Assembly: GCA_905182325.1 (NCBI GenBank)
Contig: CAJJBD010000019.1
Span: forward strand, 1-53,246
Source: an uncultured Planktomarina sp.
Lineage (GTDB): Bacteria; Pseudomonadota; Alphaproteobacteria; Rhodobacterales; Rhodobacteraceae
Direction: 5' to 3'
Length of the DNA stretch: 53,246 bases
The position numbers were made by a program, and so were the translations under genes. This document shows, one piece after another, positions 35,293-43,831 of this stretch. Numbering within the stretch: position 1 is the stretch's first letter; each line of letters starts with the position of its first letter. The notes under the pieces are model-generated. The model made no database searches. It was not told the origin of the DNA and worked only from the letters and a program-made list of their open reading frames with translations.

Positions 35293-36063
35293 ATGAATAC
35301 TAACTATGCCACCTATCCAAGTTTACGAGATCGCGTCGTTTTGATTACCGGTGGAGCTGCAGGCATTGGTGCGGCGATGGTGGAGGCGTTTCACGCTCAA
35401 GGTGCAAAAGTAGCATTTTTAGATATTGATGAACAGTCAGCCATTTTTTTAAAGGAAAGTTTATCAAAGAGTAAATGGCCAGAACCATATTTTTTGAAAT
35501 GTGATGTTCGTAATATAGAAACACTGCAAAAGTGTATAAGTAATGTTTCGAAGCAGGTAGGTAAAATCCATACTCTTATTAACAATGCTGGAGGCACTGA
35601 AAGGCTTTCAGCAAATGAAATTACATTAGATAAGTGGGAAAACTTTCAATCACTTAACTTAAGGCATGTATTGTTTGCGAGCCAAGCAGTGTTTCCAGAT
35701 ATGTGTGAAATTGGTGGAGGTTCAATCATTAACTTTACGTCCCCAACATTTAGAAGGAGAACCAAGGGCTGGGCGGGTTACGCTGCGGCTAAATCAGGAA
35801 TAGAGGGCTTGTCAAGAATTTTGGCTAGAGAGTATGGCGAAGCCAGCATTAGAGTAAACTCAATCATGCCAGGCTGGACCGCCACCGAACACCATAAAAA
35901 ACATTTTCTTACCCCTGAAGTTGAGGCTGATCTTATGAGTGTTCAGTGCCTAAAACAACTTGTATTGCCAGAAGACATCGCGCGCATCGCCATGTTTTTA
36001 TCGTCAGATGACAGTCAATTTATGACGGCTCAAGTATATAAGGCCGATGCTGGTTTGGTTTGA
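35293..36063 (+). CDS. SDR-family dehydrogenase, XylB (sugar 1-dehydrogenase)-like
   Basis: A 256-aa classical short-chain dehydrogenase. The cofactor motif is TGGAAGIG (residues 19-26), followed by NNAGG (97-101) and the catalytic Ser150, Tyr163 and Lys167 (YAAAK). The opening TYPSLRDRVVLITGG, the NLRHVLFASQAV segment and the ending with QCLKQLVLPEDIA resemble Caulobacter D-xylose dehydrogenase XylB as I recall it. Oxidation of an aldose to its lactone is therefore likely. It is 27 bp after enolase-superfamily copy 2 and converges on the PhyH gene with only 5 bp between stops. Confidence 0.88.
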   Translation: MNTNYATYPSLRDRVVLITGGAAGIGAAMVEAFHAQGAKVAFLDIDEQSAIFLKESLSKSKWPEPYFLKCDVRNIETLQKCISNVSKQVGKIHTLINNAGGTERLSANEITLDKWENFQSLNLRHVLFASQAVFPDMCEIGGGSIINFTSPTFRRRTKGWAGYAAAKSGIEGLSRILAREYGEASIRVNSIMPGWTATEHHKKHFLTPEVEADLMSVQCLKQLVLPEDIARIAMFLSSDDSQFMTAQVYKADAGLV

Positions 36064-36068
36064 AATTG

Positions 36069-36965
36069 CTAACTGTAAAAACTCCGCGCACCACCAGATT
36101 TTTGAGTTTTGAATATTGACCCACCAACCTTTAATGGTGGCACCGGCATCCTCACCGGCCAATTTTCAATCCGTGGCTCTTTGGTAGGCTGGCCTGAGAT
36201 AGTTCTAATGTGCAAGTCTTCCCACAGTTCACCAGAACCTAATTTCTGGATTGTCACAGCGGCCCCTCCTAGTAACGGCCAGGCATCTGCGGCATTGCAC
36301 TCATAAAATAGCATAAGACGCGCGCGGTCGCTGCGGTTTGGGGCTGAGCCGTGAAGTATTCGTCCATGATGTATGCTCATATCTCCAGCTTTTCCTGTAA
36401 TTGTTTTTATCTTGTCCTTTGCAAAATCAGGATCATCAGGGTTTATCGCTCCACAAAATAATCCCTGATCGTTGGAGTGGTCCAAGATAGGTCCTTTATG
36501 AGATTTTGGAACAACTTGTAGTGGGCCATTCTCAAGTGTTACGTCTTCCAGCATCAGCCCAACAGCAAGGACGCTGTCATTGGTTAGTGGATAAAACGCT
36601 AGGTCTTGATGCCATTCAACGGAAGAACCTCCGTCTGGCGCTTTAGTATTGAGTTTACTAGTTTGAAGTTGGATATTTTCGCCAAGTAGGCTTTTTATTA
36701 CAGATGTAATTTTTGATTGTTCAAGGATATCCCAAAAATAAGGATCCAACTTGTGCGGCAGCTTTATTCGATTAAGGCGAGGTAATTCTTTTGAATGACC
36801 TTCATCTAAATCATAAATATGATTACTTTCAGAAACTGTTCGGGACTCTTCGATCAAACGATAAGTCATCTCCTGTAATTTGGATAGTTGATCTGGAGAC
36901 ACAACGTTTTTAGCTAAAATGTAACCATCTTCATCATATTGAGTGATTTCGTCTTTAGACAGCAT
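36069..36965 (-). CDS. Phytanoyl-CoA dioxygenase (PhyH)-family protein
   Basis: A 298-aa Fe(II)/2-oxoglutarate-dependent dioxygenase. The iron-binding HxD is His119-Asp121 (VEWHQDLAF) and the distal His is His205 (ILHGSAPN). Arg214 or Arg216 fits the 2-oxoglutarate carboxylate. QVVPKSHKGP is typical of PhyH. It probably hydroxylates a small organic molecule. The substrate is unknown. It is divergent from the LacI gene, with a LacI-like operator 53 bp upstream. Its location within the sugar cluster suggests it modifies the incoming compound. Confidence 0.87.
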   Translation of the reverse strand: MLSKDEITQYDEDGYILAKNVVSPDQLSKLQEMTYRLIEESRTVSESNHIYDLDEGHSKELPRLNRIKLPHKLDPYFWDILEQSKITSVIKSLLGENIQLQTSKLNTKAPDGGSSVEWHQDLAFYPLTNDSVLAVGLMLEDVTLENGPLQVVPKSHKGPILDHSNDQGLFCGAINPDDPDFAKDKIKTITGKAGDMSIHHGRILHGSAPNRSDRARLMLFYECNAADAWPLLGGAAVTIQKLGSGELWEDLHIRTISGQPTKEPRIENWPVRMPVPPLKVGGSIFKTQKSGGARSFYS

Positions 36966-37018
36966 TATATTTATCCCCTTAAATTAAAATAACTTTTTTT
37001 ATTTATTAAAGATACGCT

Positions 37019-37036
37019 AATGGTATCGGTACCATT
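37019..37036. promoter_or_regulatory. LacI-type operator between PhyH and LacI genes
   Basis: AATGGTATCGGTACCATT is a near-perfect palindrome with a central CG, the form expected for LacI/GalR regulators (TGGTA-n-CG-n-TACCA). It sits between the two divergent genes and probably binds the LacI protein encoded next to it. Confidence 0.72.
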
Positions 37037-37120
37037 TTTAGAAAATTGCTTTCAATAAGTCAACATTATACATAATTTGTAATTAATTAATGTTACATAA
37101 TCTGCTTGGAGTTAATTATC

Positions 37121-38143
37121 ATGCCACGACCTATAGATGAACGTTGGTCGACCATGAAGGAAGTGGCTAACTTAGCTGGTGTAGCCAAAATTACAGTATC
37201 CCGCGTGCTGAGGTCTCCTGAGCTAGTCAGTAAAACCACGCGAGAAAAGGTAGAGAGTGCTATTAATAAGTTGGGTTATGTTCCAGAGGCCGCTGCAGGT
37301 GCTCTCTCCAGTGGGCGTAGCCAAATTGTAGCAGCTAATATTTCAACATTATCTGGATCTATTTTCCTCTCCACAATCAATCAATTGTCTAACATCCTTT
37401 CCAAGCATGGGATTCAATTAATATTGTCTAATTCGGAGTATTCCGAAGAAATGGAATTTCAACAGCTGTCAGCATTGATCGCTCAGAGGCCTCTTGGGCT
37501 CGTATTGAGTAACGCTTTTCATAATACCAAAAGGCGCTCAATGCTTTCACGGATAGGTTGCAAAGTAATTGAGATTTGGGACTTACCAGAAAATCCCATA
37601 GATTATGCTGTTGGTTTTTCAAATTTTGATGCTGGCTATTCAATGACACAATTTCTTTTTAAAGATTGCTGTTACAAAAAAATTGCTTTTCTAGGAACCA
37701 AACAAGGTTTTGATCGTCGGAGTGAAATGCGTTTCCAAGGATATAAGGACTTTCAATTGAAACACACCAGCGAAGTCAGGGCGTTTGATTTGACGGCTTC
37801 TGGGAAAGGTAATATCCATGACGGCACTGTTGGTTTAAATTCTATTTTAAATAAATGGCCTGACACAGATGCAATTTTTTGCTCTGGAGATGTTCTAGCC
37901 ATCGGAGCTGTGTGTGAAGCTAGGCGTAGGGGTTTGCGTGTACCAAAAGATATCGCAATTTCTGGATTCGGAGATATCGAATTTTCTAATGAGTATGGAA
38001 TTGAGTTAACCACAGTCAAAGTTAGGGGCGAAGAAATTGGAACTCGTGTTGCTAACATAATCGTTGGAGACATTGAGGGGGCCTTCAACATAAACAAATC
38101 TATCGACGTAGGATATGATATTGTTCGACGTTCTACTACATAA
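37121..38143 (+). CDS. LacI-family transcriptional regulator
   Basis: A 340-aa LacI/GalR repressor. The helix-turn-helix and hinge are at the N-terminus (MKEVANLAGVAKITVSRVLR, residues about 12-31, then YVPEAAAGALSSGRS). A periplasmic-binding-protein-like ligand domain follows (about 65-335, with DAIFCSGDVLAIGAV). I choose the ATG at 37121, preceded by GGAG, over a TTG at 37106. The protein likely regulates itself and the divergent PhyH gene through the operator at 37019-37036. It and the GntR protein give the cluster two layers of control. Confidence 0.92.
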   Translation: MPRPIDERWSTMKEVANLAGVAKITVSRVLRSPELVSKTTREKVESAINKLGYVPEAAAGALSSGRSQIVAANISTLSGSIFLSTINQLSNILSKHGIQLILSNSEYSEEMEFQQLSALIAQRPLGLVLSNAFHNTKRRSMLSRIGCKVIEIWDLPENPIDYAVGFSNFDAGYSMTQFLFKDCCYKKIAFLGTKQGFDRRSEMRFQGYKDFQLKHTSEVRAFDLTASGKGNIHDGTVGLNSILNKWPDTDAIFCSGDVLAIGAVCEARRRGLRVPKDIAISGFGDIEFSNEYGIELTTVKVRGEEIGTRVANIIVGDIEGAFNINKSIDVGYDIVRRSTT

Positions 38144-38207
38144 ATTACTTGTTTAAGTTATTTACTGATTAAACTTCTTTAAAGACATTTTTAAACCAGA
38201 ATTAATA

Positions 38208-38254
38208 ATATTTCAATATTATTTACATGTAACATGTAAATAATATTGAAATAT
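38208..38254. promoter_or_regulatory. Operator site D inside a 47-bp perfect palindrome
   Basis: The 21-bp core (38221-38241) is an exact ATTTACATGT, A, ACATGTAAAT. Symmetry continues without a mismatch for 23 bp on each side of the central A (38231). The right arm contains the -35 of the semialdehyde dehydrogenase promoter. The left side begins 64 bp after the LacI stop, so in RNA it could also form a terminator stem. Confidence 0.85.
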
Positions 38255-38275
38255 GTATTTAAAAAAATCTATAAA
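38246..38275 (+). promoter_or_regulatory. Candidate promoter of the semialdehyde dehydrogenase gene
   Basis: TTGAAA (38246-38251), 18-nt spacer, TATAAA (38270-38275). The -35 lies in the right arm of the 47-bp palindrome, consistent with repression by the protein that binds operator site D. Confidence 0.55.
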
Positions 38276-38345
38276 AGTATTATATTGATATGGAATTAGT
38301 CTTTCTGACTTTTAACAGGCCGATGCGTTGGCAGAAGGGATTCAA

Positions 38346-39848
38346 ATGCTTTTTGGAAAAAATTTAATTGATGGTAATTGGGTTGGATCACCACAGACAG
38401 TAATTTCAGATGATCTTAATGGTTTTGAATTTGCACAGGCATCTGCTGATCAAGTCGATCAGGCTTGTAAAGCCAGTCAACAGTGTTTTCGTAACTTCAG
38501 TACAACAACAAGAAAAGTTCGTGCAGAGTTTCTCAATCAAATTGCTGATGAAATTGAAAAGTTGGGTGAGGAGATCACTCAAACGGGTGCCCAAGAGACT
38601 GGGTTGCCTGAAGCACGGCTCAATGGAGAGCGTGGGCGAACGACTGGCCAATTGCGTATGTTCGCGCAGCTAATATTAAACGATGATTATCTAGACATAC
38701 GTATCAACCAAGCTCTTCCAGATCGCCAGCCCCTGCCCAGACCAGATATTCGCTTAATCCACCGGCCGATAGGCCCCGTTGTAGTTTTTGGTGCCTCGAA
38801 CTTTCCTTTGGCCTTTTCAACGGCGGGTGGCGATACGGCGTCGGCCCTTGCAGCTGGCTGCCCCGTGATCGTGAAGGGCCATGGCGCTCATGCTGGGACA
38901 GCTGAATTAGTTGGCCAGGCAATTATGGCTGCAGTTAAAGCCTGCAAAATGCCCAAGGCAACTTTCCAACTTTTACAAGGTGCTGGACGCATTGTGGGCA
39001 GCGCTCTTGTGGAACACCCCAAAATCAAGGCTGTTGGGTTTACTGGCTCTGCGGCTGGGGGGCGGGCTTTGTATGATTTGTGCCATGCACGACATTCGCC
39101 AATTCCGTTTTATGGAGAACTAGGTTCGATCAATCCAGTCTTTTGTTTGCCAAATGCCTTAGTTGAGCGTTCTACACAAATTGGTATTGGTTGGGCGGCT
39201 TCCCTAACAATGGGGGCTGGACAGTTCTGCACCAATCCTGGAATTATTATTGGTATAAAAGGTAAAGAATTCGACAAGCTTCAAGAAGCAGCCGTCGCAC
39301 AGTTAAATGATTCTGCTGATCAAAAGATGCTCACGGAGGGAATCCAAAAAGCATATATAGCGGGTGTTGCTCACCTTAAAGATCGTATTAGTGAGTTAAC
39401 ACAGCCTAGGCAAACAGAAAAAGAACGTTACGGAATTCCTGCCGCGTTTAAAACCTCTGCAAGCGATTGGCTGTCTGACAAAACCTTGCAACATGAAGTG
39501 TTTGGCGCAGCTGGAATCTTTGTCGAATGTGATGATGAAAGTGAGATGATTGAGTTGGCAGAGCAGTTGGATGGCCAACTCACCGTAACATTACAACTTG
39601 CAAAGTCTGATATTAAACTGTCTCGAGCACTCTTACCCATCTTGGAAGAAAAGGCGGGCCGCCTGCTATGCAATGGCTTTCCAACTGGCGTAGAAGTGAG
39701 CTCCGCAATGATGCATGGGGGACCATATCCAGCAAGCACTGATGTTCGTGCGACATCAGTGGGGACATTGGGCATTGCAAGATGGCTGCGTCCTGTTGCT
39801 TATCAGGATTTTCCAAAAGAATTGTTGCATGACGAATTAAAGAAATAG
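38346..39848 (+). CDS. Alpha-ketoglutarate semialdehyde (2,5-dioxovalerate) dehydrogenase
   Basis: A 500-aa aldehyde dehydrogenase oxidising 2-oxoglutarate semialdehyde to 2-oxoglutarate with NAD(P)+. The catalytic residues are Asn152 (GASNFPLAF), Glu258 (YGELGSINP) and Cys295 (GAGQFCTNPG). GGDTASALAAGCPVIVKGH is characteristic of the KGSADH group used in Weimberg-type sugar and sugar-acid oxidation. I choose the ATG at 38346 with AGAAGGG upstream over the TTG at 38328. Operator site D and a promoter precede it. It provides the exit of the pathway into the TCA cycle. Confidence 0.93.
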   Translation: MLFGKNLIDGNWVGSPQTVISDDLNGFEFAQASADQVDQACKASQQCFRNFSTTTRKVRAEFLNQIADEIEKLGEEITQTGAQETGLPEARLNGERGRTTGQLRMFAQLILNDDYLDIRINQALPDRQPLPRPDIRLIHRPIGPVVVFGASNFPLAFSTAGGDTASALAAGCPVIVKGHGAHAGTAELVGQAIMAAVKACKMPKATFQLLQGAGRIVGSALVEHPKIKAVGFTGSAAGGRALYDLCHARHSPIPFYGELGSINPVFCLPNALVERSTQIGIGWAASLTMGAGQFCTNPGIIIGIKGKEFDKLQEAAVAQLNDSADQKMLTEGIQKAYIAGVAHLKDRISELTQPRQTEKERYGIPAAFKTSASDWLSDKTLQHEVFGAAGIFVECDDESEMIELAEQLDGQLTVTLQLAKSDIKLSRALLPILEEKAGRLLCNGFPTGVEVSSAMMHGGPYPASTDVRATSVGTLGIARWLRPVAYQDFPKELLHDELKK

Positions 39849-39926
39849 TCATCGTAATATTGAGCTGATTGGTTTCCAAATATTGATGAGTGACACATTT
39901 TTTTAAAACCACTCACCAGTCTATGC

Positions 39927-39961
39927 ATAATTTTGAATCTTTAATTGAGTTTCAAAATTAT
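39927..39961. terminator. Hairpin between KGSADH and HupE genes
   Basis: ATAATTTTGAA and TTCAAAATTAT form a perfect 11-bp AT-rich stem with a 13-nt loop between two convergent genes. It is probably a bidirectional terminator but is weak in GC. Confidence 0.4.
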
Positions 39962-40093
39962 CATACCATCCGTAGAAGGACACCCAGCATATCTAATCCT
40001 TAGGGCCGCTAAGTAATAACTGCCAGGCACAACCGATTGCTTTTGCGGCGCGCAAGCAAACAGAGGCCGCTTGAAATTTGTTAATATCAGAGA

Positions 40094-41248
40094 TCAATGG
40101 AAAGTTCTTTCAATCGCCCACCACACCCCAACCAACGCAATGGCCAGCGATCCGGGAATTACCACAAACCTACGGTATAAATTGGCTCGTCCAAAAGGCA
40201 GTGTCAATATAATCAATGCACCGGCGATGATCGCTAACTGACCCAACTCAACTCCAAGGTTGAACGCAATTAGTGATAGAATAAACTGCCCCTGTGCCAA
40301 CCCTAGATCACCAAGTACGGACGCAAAACCTAATCCATGTAAAAGGCCAAAGCAAAAAACTACTACAATTCGCCACCATCCTAATTTTGATTGAAAGATA
40401 TTTTCGATCGCCACATATGCTATAGATGTAGCGATCAAGGCTTCAACCACCCACATTTGCCCAGCTGGGATCGCTATCACACTTAACGTTGCCAGACCCA
40501 AGGTTACCGTATGTGCTAGCGTAAAGGCTGTAATCTGCCACAATAAAGCTCGCCATATTTGTGAAAAAAGAAACAAACCAAATACAAAAAGAATGTGATC
40601 TAATCCCTTTGGAATAATGTGATCAAAACCCTCAACAACAAATCGCCAAAAAACAGCCGGCACACTTTCCTCTACTTTCCCCATTCGTGGCAATGGAACA
40701 CTCATCTCTCCACCTTCCAGAAATGCAGCATAAGCATTATCTCCAGTTCCATGTCGTACGACTAAGCCACCATTTTTTGCCACCCAGCCAATGGCAACAG
40801 GGCCATCACCGAATTTTAGGTTGGCAACCATTTCAATCATAGTATCACGGGGTAAATCTACGTCCTGCTCTTCGAGCACTTTGACACTTTGAAGTCTAAA
40901 ACGGCCTGCGCCATCAACCAACATCCCTTCTTCCAAACTCGTCCATTCTGACGCTACTAATTTAGCCAACTCGTCCACAGAAAGGGACCTCAAACGATCA
41001 TACTTTTTAGCTTCAGGAGCTTCATCTGTATTCGTTACCTTTGTAAGGTCGATATCAGCCAGTAGGGTTTCAACAGTTACTAGTAATTTTATTTGAACTT
41101 CTGTTTGAGTTACCAAAACATCAGCTATGGCTGGCCGCAGTTCATGTGCGTGGGAGGAACCAGAAAATCCTAATATTCCAAGAAGAAAGCTTGACACCGT
41201 GAAGAAAGACCACACCATCAACCTAAATTTAGGAAAGAATTTCAACAT
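40094..41248 (-). CDS. HupE/UreJ-family membrane protein
   Basis: A protein of about 384 aa. It has an N-terminal signal sequence (RLMVWSFFTVSSFLLGILGF, cleavage near HA-HELRPA), a periplasmic domain (about 40-190) and a C-terminal block of six or more membrane segments containing GLDHILFVFGLFLF and the His-rich FCFGLLHGLGFASVLGD. This is the long HupE/UreJ-2 type, associated with nickel/cobalt uptake in other systems. The start at ATG 41248 is supported by AAGGA 9 nt upstream. That ATG overlaps the start codon of the divergent DUF4198 gene. A longer frame to 41290 lacks a ribosome site. Confidence 0.85.
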   Translation of the reverse strand: MLKFFPKFRLMVWSFFTVSSFLLGILGFSGSSHAHELRPAIADVLVTQTEVQIKLLVTVETLLADIDLTKVTNTDEAPEAKKYDRLRSLSVDELAKLVASEWTSLEEGMLVDGAGRFRLQSVKVLEEQDVDLPRDTMIEMVANLKFGDGPVAIGWVAKNGGLVVRHGTGDNAYAAFLEGGEMSVPLPRMGKVEESVPAVFWRFVVEGFDHIIPKGLDHILFVFGLFLFSQIWRALLWQITAFTLAHTVTLGLATLSVIAIPAGQMWVVEALIATSIAYVAIENIFQSKLGWWRIVVVFCFGLLHGLGFASVLGDLGLAQGQFILSLIAFNLGVELGQLAIIAGALIILTLPFGRANLYRRFVVIPGSLAIALVGVWWAIERTFH

Positions 41249-42059
41249 GTTTAAGTGGTCCTTAGGTCTGTTACTGAGCATAATGTTCATAGCACCAGTT
41301 TATGCCCATGAATTTTGGATTGCACCAGTGACTTACAATTTTGATACTGGCCAACCGATCGAGGCAAATTTTCGTATTGGGCAAGACTTCAGTGGGAGCC
41401 GTCTATCATTTTTGAACCACCGCACAGTGCGAAATGAAGTTTTTCAATCTGGAAGCTCAATAAAAATTTTAGGCCGGGATGGAGATCGGCCTGCGTTTCA
41501 ATCAGGTGGGCTGAACGATGGCTTGGCCATTTTAGTTCATGAAACTAATGATAGTATTTTAAATTATAGTGATTACGAAAAGTTTAAAAAATTTGTAATC
41601 CATAAAGACTTTGGAGGGATCTTGAACGCCCATGAAGCAAGGGGCTTGCCAAAAACTGGGTTTAGCGAAAGTTATCGTCGCTACGCAAAATCTCTTATCG
41701 CAATTGGGCATGGACGTGGGGAAGATATAATAGTTGGTTTAGATATTGAGATATTAGCTTTAAAAAACCCTTACACAGAAGATTTAAGTGGGGGGATGCG
41801 CGTGCAGGTTTTGATGAATGGACAACCTCGACCCTATGTAAAAGTAGAGCTGTTTCGGAAGTTGATAGAAACTGATGAAGACTTTGGGATTAAGTCATAT
41901 CTGACCGACCAAAATGGTATTGCAATTTTTCCAGTAGAAACAGGCTACAAATATATGGTTGATAATGTGGCGCTAATACCGCTGGAACGAAAAAAAGAAA
42001 GTGATCCTGTATGGCACAGTCTTTGGGCCAACCTCACCTTTTCTGTCCCTAAAAATTAA
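41247..42059 (+). CDS. DUF4198-family periplasmic protein
   Basis: A 270-aa exported protein with a short signal peptide ([20 protein letters not shown]) cleaved before HEFWIAP. The mature N-terminus would expose His-Glu, as in other DUF4198/NikM-like proteins tied to metal uptake. The rest is beta-rich (Ig-like carboxypeptidase-regulatory form, [20 protein letters not shown]). The ATG at 41247 has AGGAAAG upstream and shares the bases CATG with the HupE start on the other strand. The pair suggests a periplasmic metal-delivery partner. The stop overlaps that of queG by 4 bp. Confidence 0.82.
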   Translation: MFKWSLGLLLSIMFIAPVYAHEFWIAPVTYNFDTGQPIEANFRIGQDFSGSRLSFLNHRTVRNEVFQSGSSIKILGRDGDRPAFQSGGLNDGLAILVHETNDSILNYSDYEKFKKFVIHKDFGGILNAHEARGLPKTGFSESYRRYAKSLIAIGHGRGEDIIVGLDIEILALKNPYTEDLSGGMRVQVLMNGQPRPYVKVELFRKLIETDEDFGIKSYLTDQNGIAIFPVETGYKYMVDNVALIPLERKKESDPVWHSLWANLTFSVPKN

Positions 42060-43099
42060 TTTTTTCCAAGAATTATTTTCTGTTTGGCCCAGGCAGCAGC
42101 CTCAACAATCGTTGGGTCTTGATCTGATAATAAAGCTTCAATCTGAGGGACGTAGTCACTTTCAAAAGAATTTCCAACGGCATATAAGACATTCCGGACA
42201 AAGCGGTCCCGCCCAATACGTTTTATAGGTGAGCCTGAAAATTTTTCTCGAAAGCTTTTGTCTGTAAGACCTAATAGATCTTGCAAGCGTGGAGCAGCTA
42301 AATCATCCTTTGCAGCGTATCGAATATCAGATGCTTCCACTGCAAATTTATTCCACGGGCAGACAGCCAAACAATCATCACAACCATAAATATGATTGCC
42401 AATCCCAGACCTGAGTTCGTGATCAACCGGACCCTTATGCTCTATTGTCAGGTAAGAAATACAACGTCTTGCATCCATCTTGTAAGGAGCAACAAAGGCA
42501 TTGGTTGGGCAGACATCTAAACAGCGAGTACAGTTTCCACAATGATCAGTCTCAGCCTGATCTGGTTCTAATTCAAGCGTTGTAAAAATAGAACCCAAAA
42601 ACATCCAATTGCCTGTTTCCTTACTAACTAAATTGGTATGTTTTCCTTGCCAACCCAATCCAGCGGCCTGGGCCAAGGGCTTTTCTGCAACAGGTGCCGT
42701 ATCGACGAAGACTTTAACAGACCCACCACCTTCAGCAACAAGCCACCGTGCCAGTCGCTTTAACCTCTTTTTAACCACATCATGGTAATCTTTGCCTCGT
42801 GCATAGACACTAATGTTACCAATATTGCGATCTTTTAGGTTCTGAAGTGGGTCGGTTCCTGGCGCATAGCTTTCCGCTAGCATTAATACTGATTGCACCT
42901 CTGGCCATAGAGTTTTTGGTGCGCCTCTATGGGCCTGCCGAGTTTCCATCCATTCCATCTGACCGTGAAACCCTGATTTCAAGAATGCCCCCAACTGAGT
43001 AGGCACTTCTGGAATAGTATCTGGTTTTGTTATTCGAGCATTACTAAAGCCTTCAGCAATTGCCTGCGCCAAAAGTCGCTTTTTAAGATCAAAAGTCAA
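42056..43099 (-). CDS. queG: Epoxyqueuosine reductase QueG
   Basis: A cobalamin- and iron-sulfur-dependent enzyme converting epoxyqueuosine to queuosine in tRNA. The two 4Fe-4S motifs are visible: [16 protein letters not shown] and [13 protein letters not shown]. The N-terminal DUF1730-type region and a C-terminal HEAT-like segment are present. The start is uncertain: an ATG at 43138 lacks a ribosome site and adds an atypical hydrophobic stretch, so I favour the TTG at 43099 (347 aa), which overlaps the GST stop by 11 bp. Both starts imply coupling to the upstream GST gene. Confidence 0.93.
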   Translation of the reverse strand: MTFDLKKRLLAQAIAEGFSNARITKPDTIPEVPTQLGAFLKSGFHGQMEWMETRQAHRGAPKTLWPEVQSVLMLAESYAPGTDPLQNLKDRNIGNISVYARGKDYHDVVKKRLKRLARWLVAEGGGSVKVFVDTAPVAEKPLAQAAGLGWQGKHTNLVSKETGNWMFLGSIFTTLELEPDQAETDHCGNCTRCLDVCPTNAFVAPYKMDARRCISYLTIEHKGPVDHELRSGIGNHIYGCDDCLAVCPWNKFAVEASDIRYAAKDDLAAPRLQDLLGLTDKSFREKFSGSPIKRIGRDRFVRNVLYAVGNSFESDYVPQIEALLSDQDPTIVEAAAWAKQKIILGKN

Positions 43100-43778
43100 A
43101 ATCAGAATAATGGTTGGGTTGAGGGAAACCAGGCACATTATCAGAGAGAATAGATCTAAACGCTGGGCGTGACTTCATAGTGGCATACCAGTTTTTTAAT
43201 GCAGAATACTCGTTCCACACTTCTGGTGGTAAGTGACCAATATAATCTATTGTTGATAGCTGTGCGGCAGCTGCAAAATCAGCAAGGCTCATTGCATCAC
43301 CGGCTAACCAACGCCGGTTATCAAGAAACCAATTTAAATAATAAAGATGGAGCTTAATGGCTTTCAACCCGGCCTGTACATTTGCTGCTACCGGCCCAGA
43401 ACTCCTCTTTTCAGGCATATTTTGAATTTTGCGATTTACCTGTTCATATAAAAGATTCACGGTGACCTCGTGGTGGAACTTATCGTCGAACCAAGAAACA
43501 AGCCTTCGCACCTCAAACCTTACTTCAGGATCATTGGGTATCAAGCTTGGTTCTGGATTTTTTTCTTCCAGATATTCGCATATCGCTGCAGACTCGGTAA
43601 AGATTTTTCCATCCATTTTTAATACGGGAACTTTACCGGCTGGGTTACGACGCAGAAAATCTGCATCTTGTTCCCAGTAACGTTCTTCCACAAGCTGCAC
43701 TTCAATTTTTTTCTCGCCTAAGCTGAGACGAACTTTACGGCAAAATGGCGACAAAGGTACATGATATAAAATATTCAT
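43089..43778 (-). CDS. Glutathione S-transferase family protein
   Basis: A 229-aa GST-fold protein. The N-terminal thioredoxin-like domain has [14 protein letters not shown] with a Cys at the catalytic site, [13 protein letters not shown] and the glutathione-binding [12 protein letters not shown]. The C-terminal helical domain follows ([20 protein letters not shown]). The substrate is unknown. The order queG next to a GST gene is one I associate with Rhodobacterales. It is co-directional with queG and overlaps it. Confidence 0.9.
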   Translation of the reverse strand: MNILYHVPLSPFCRKVRLSLGEKKIEVQLVEERYWEQDADFLRRNPAGKVPVLKMDGKIFTESAAICEYLEEKNPEPSLIPNDPEVRFEVRRLVSWFDDKFHHEVTVNLLYEQVNRKIQNMPEKRSSGPVAANVQAGLKAIKLHLYYLNWFLDNRRWLAGDAMSLADFAAAAQLSTIDYIGHLPPEVWNEYSALKNWYATMKSRPAFRSILSDNVPGFPQPNHYSDFDF

Positions 43779-43831
43779 AAAAATTCACTTTATTCTGATA
43801 CTTTTTCAATAACCGCTATTCCTGCTTGTAA

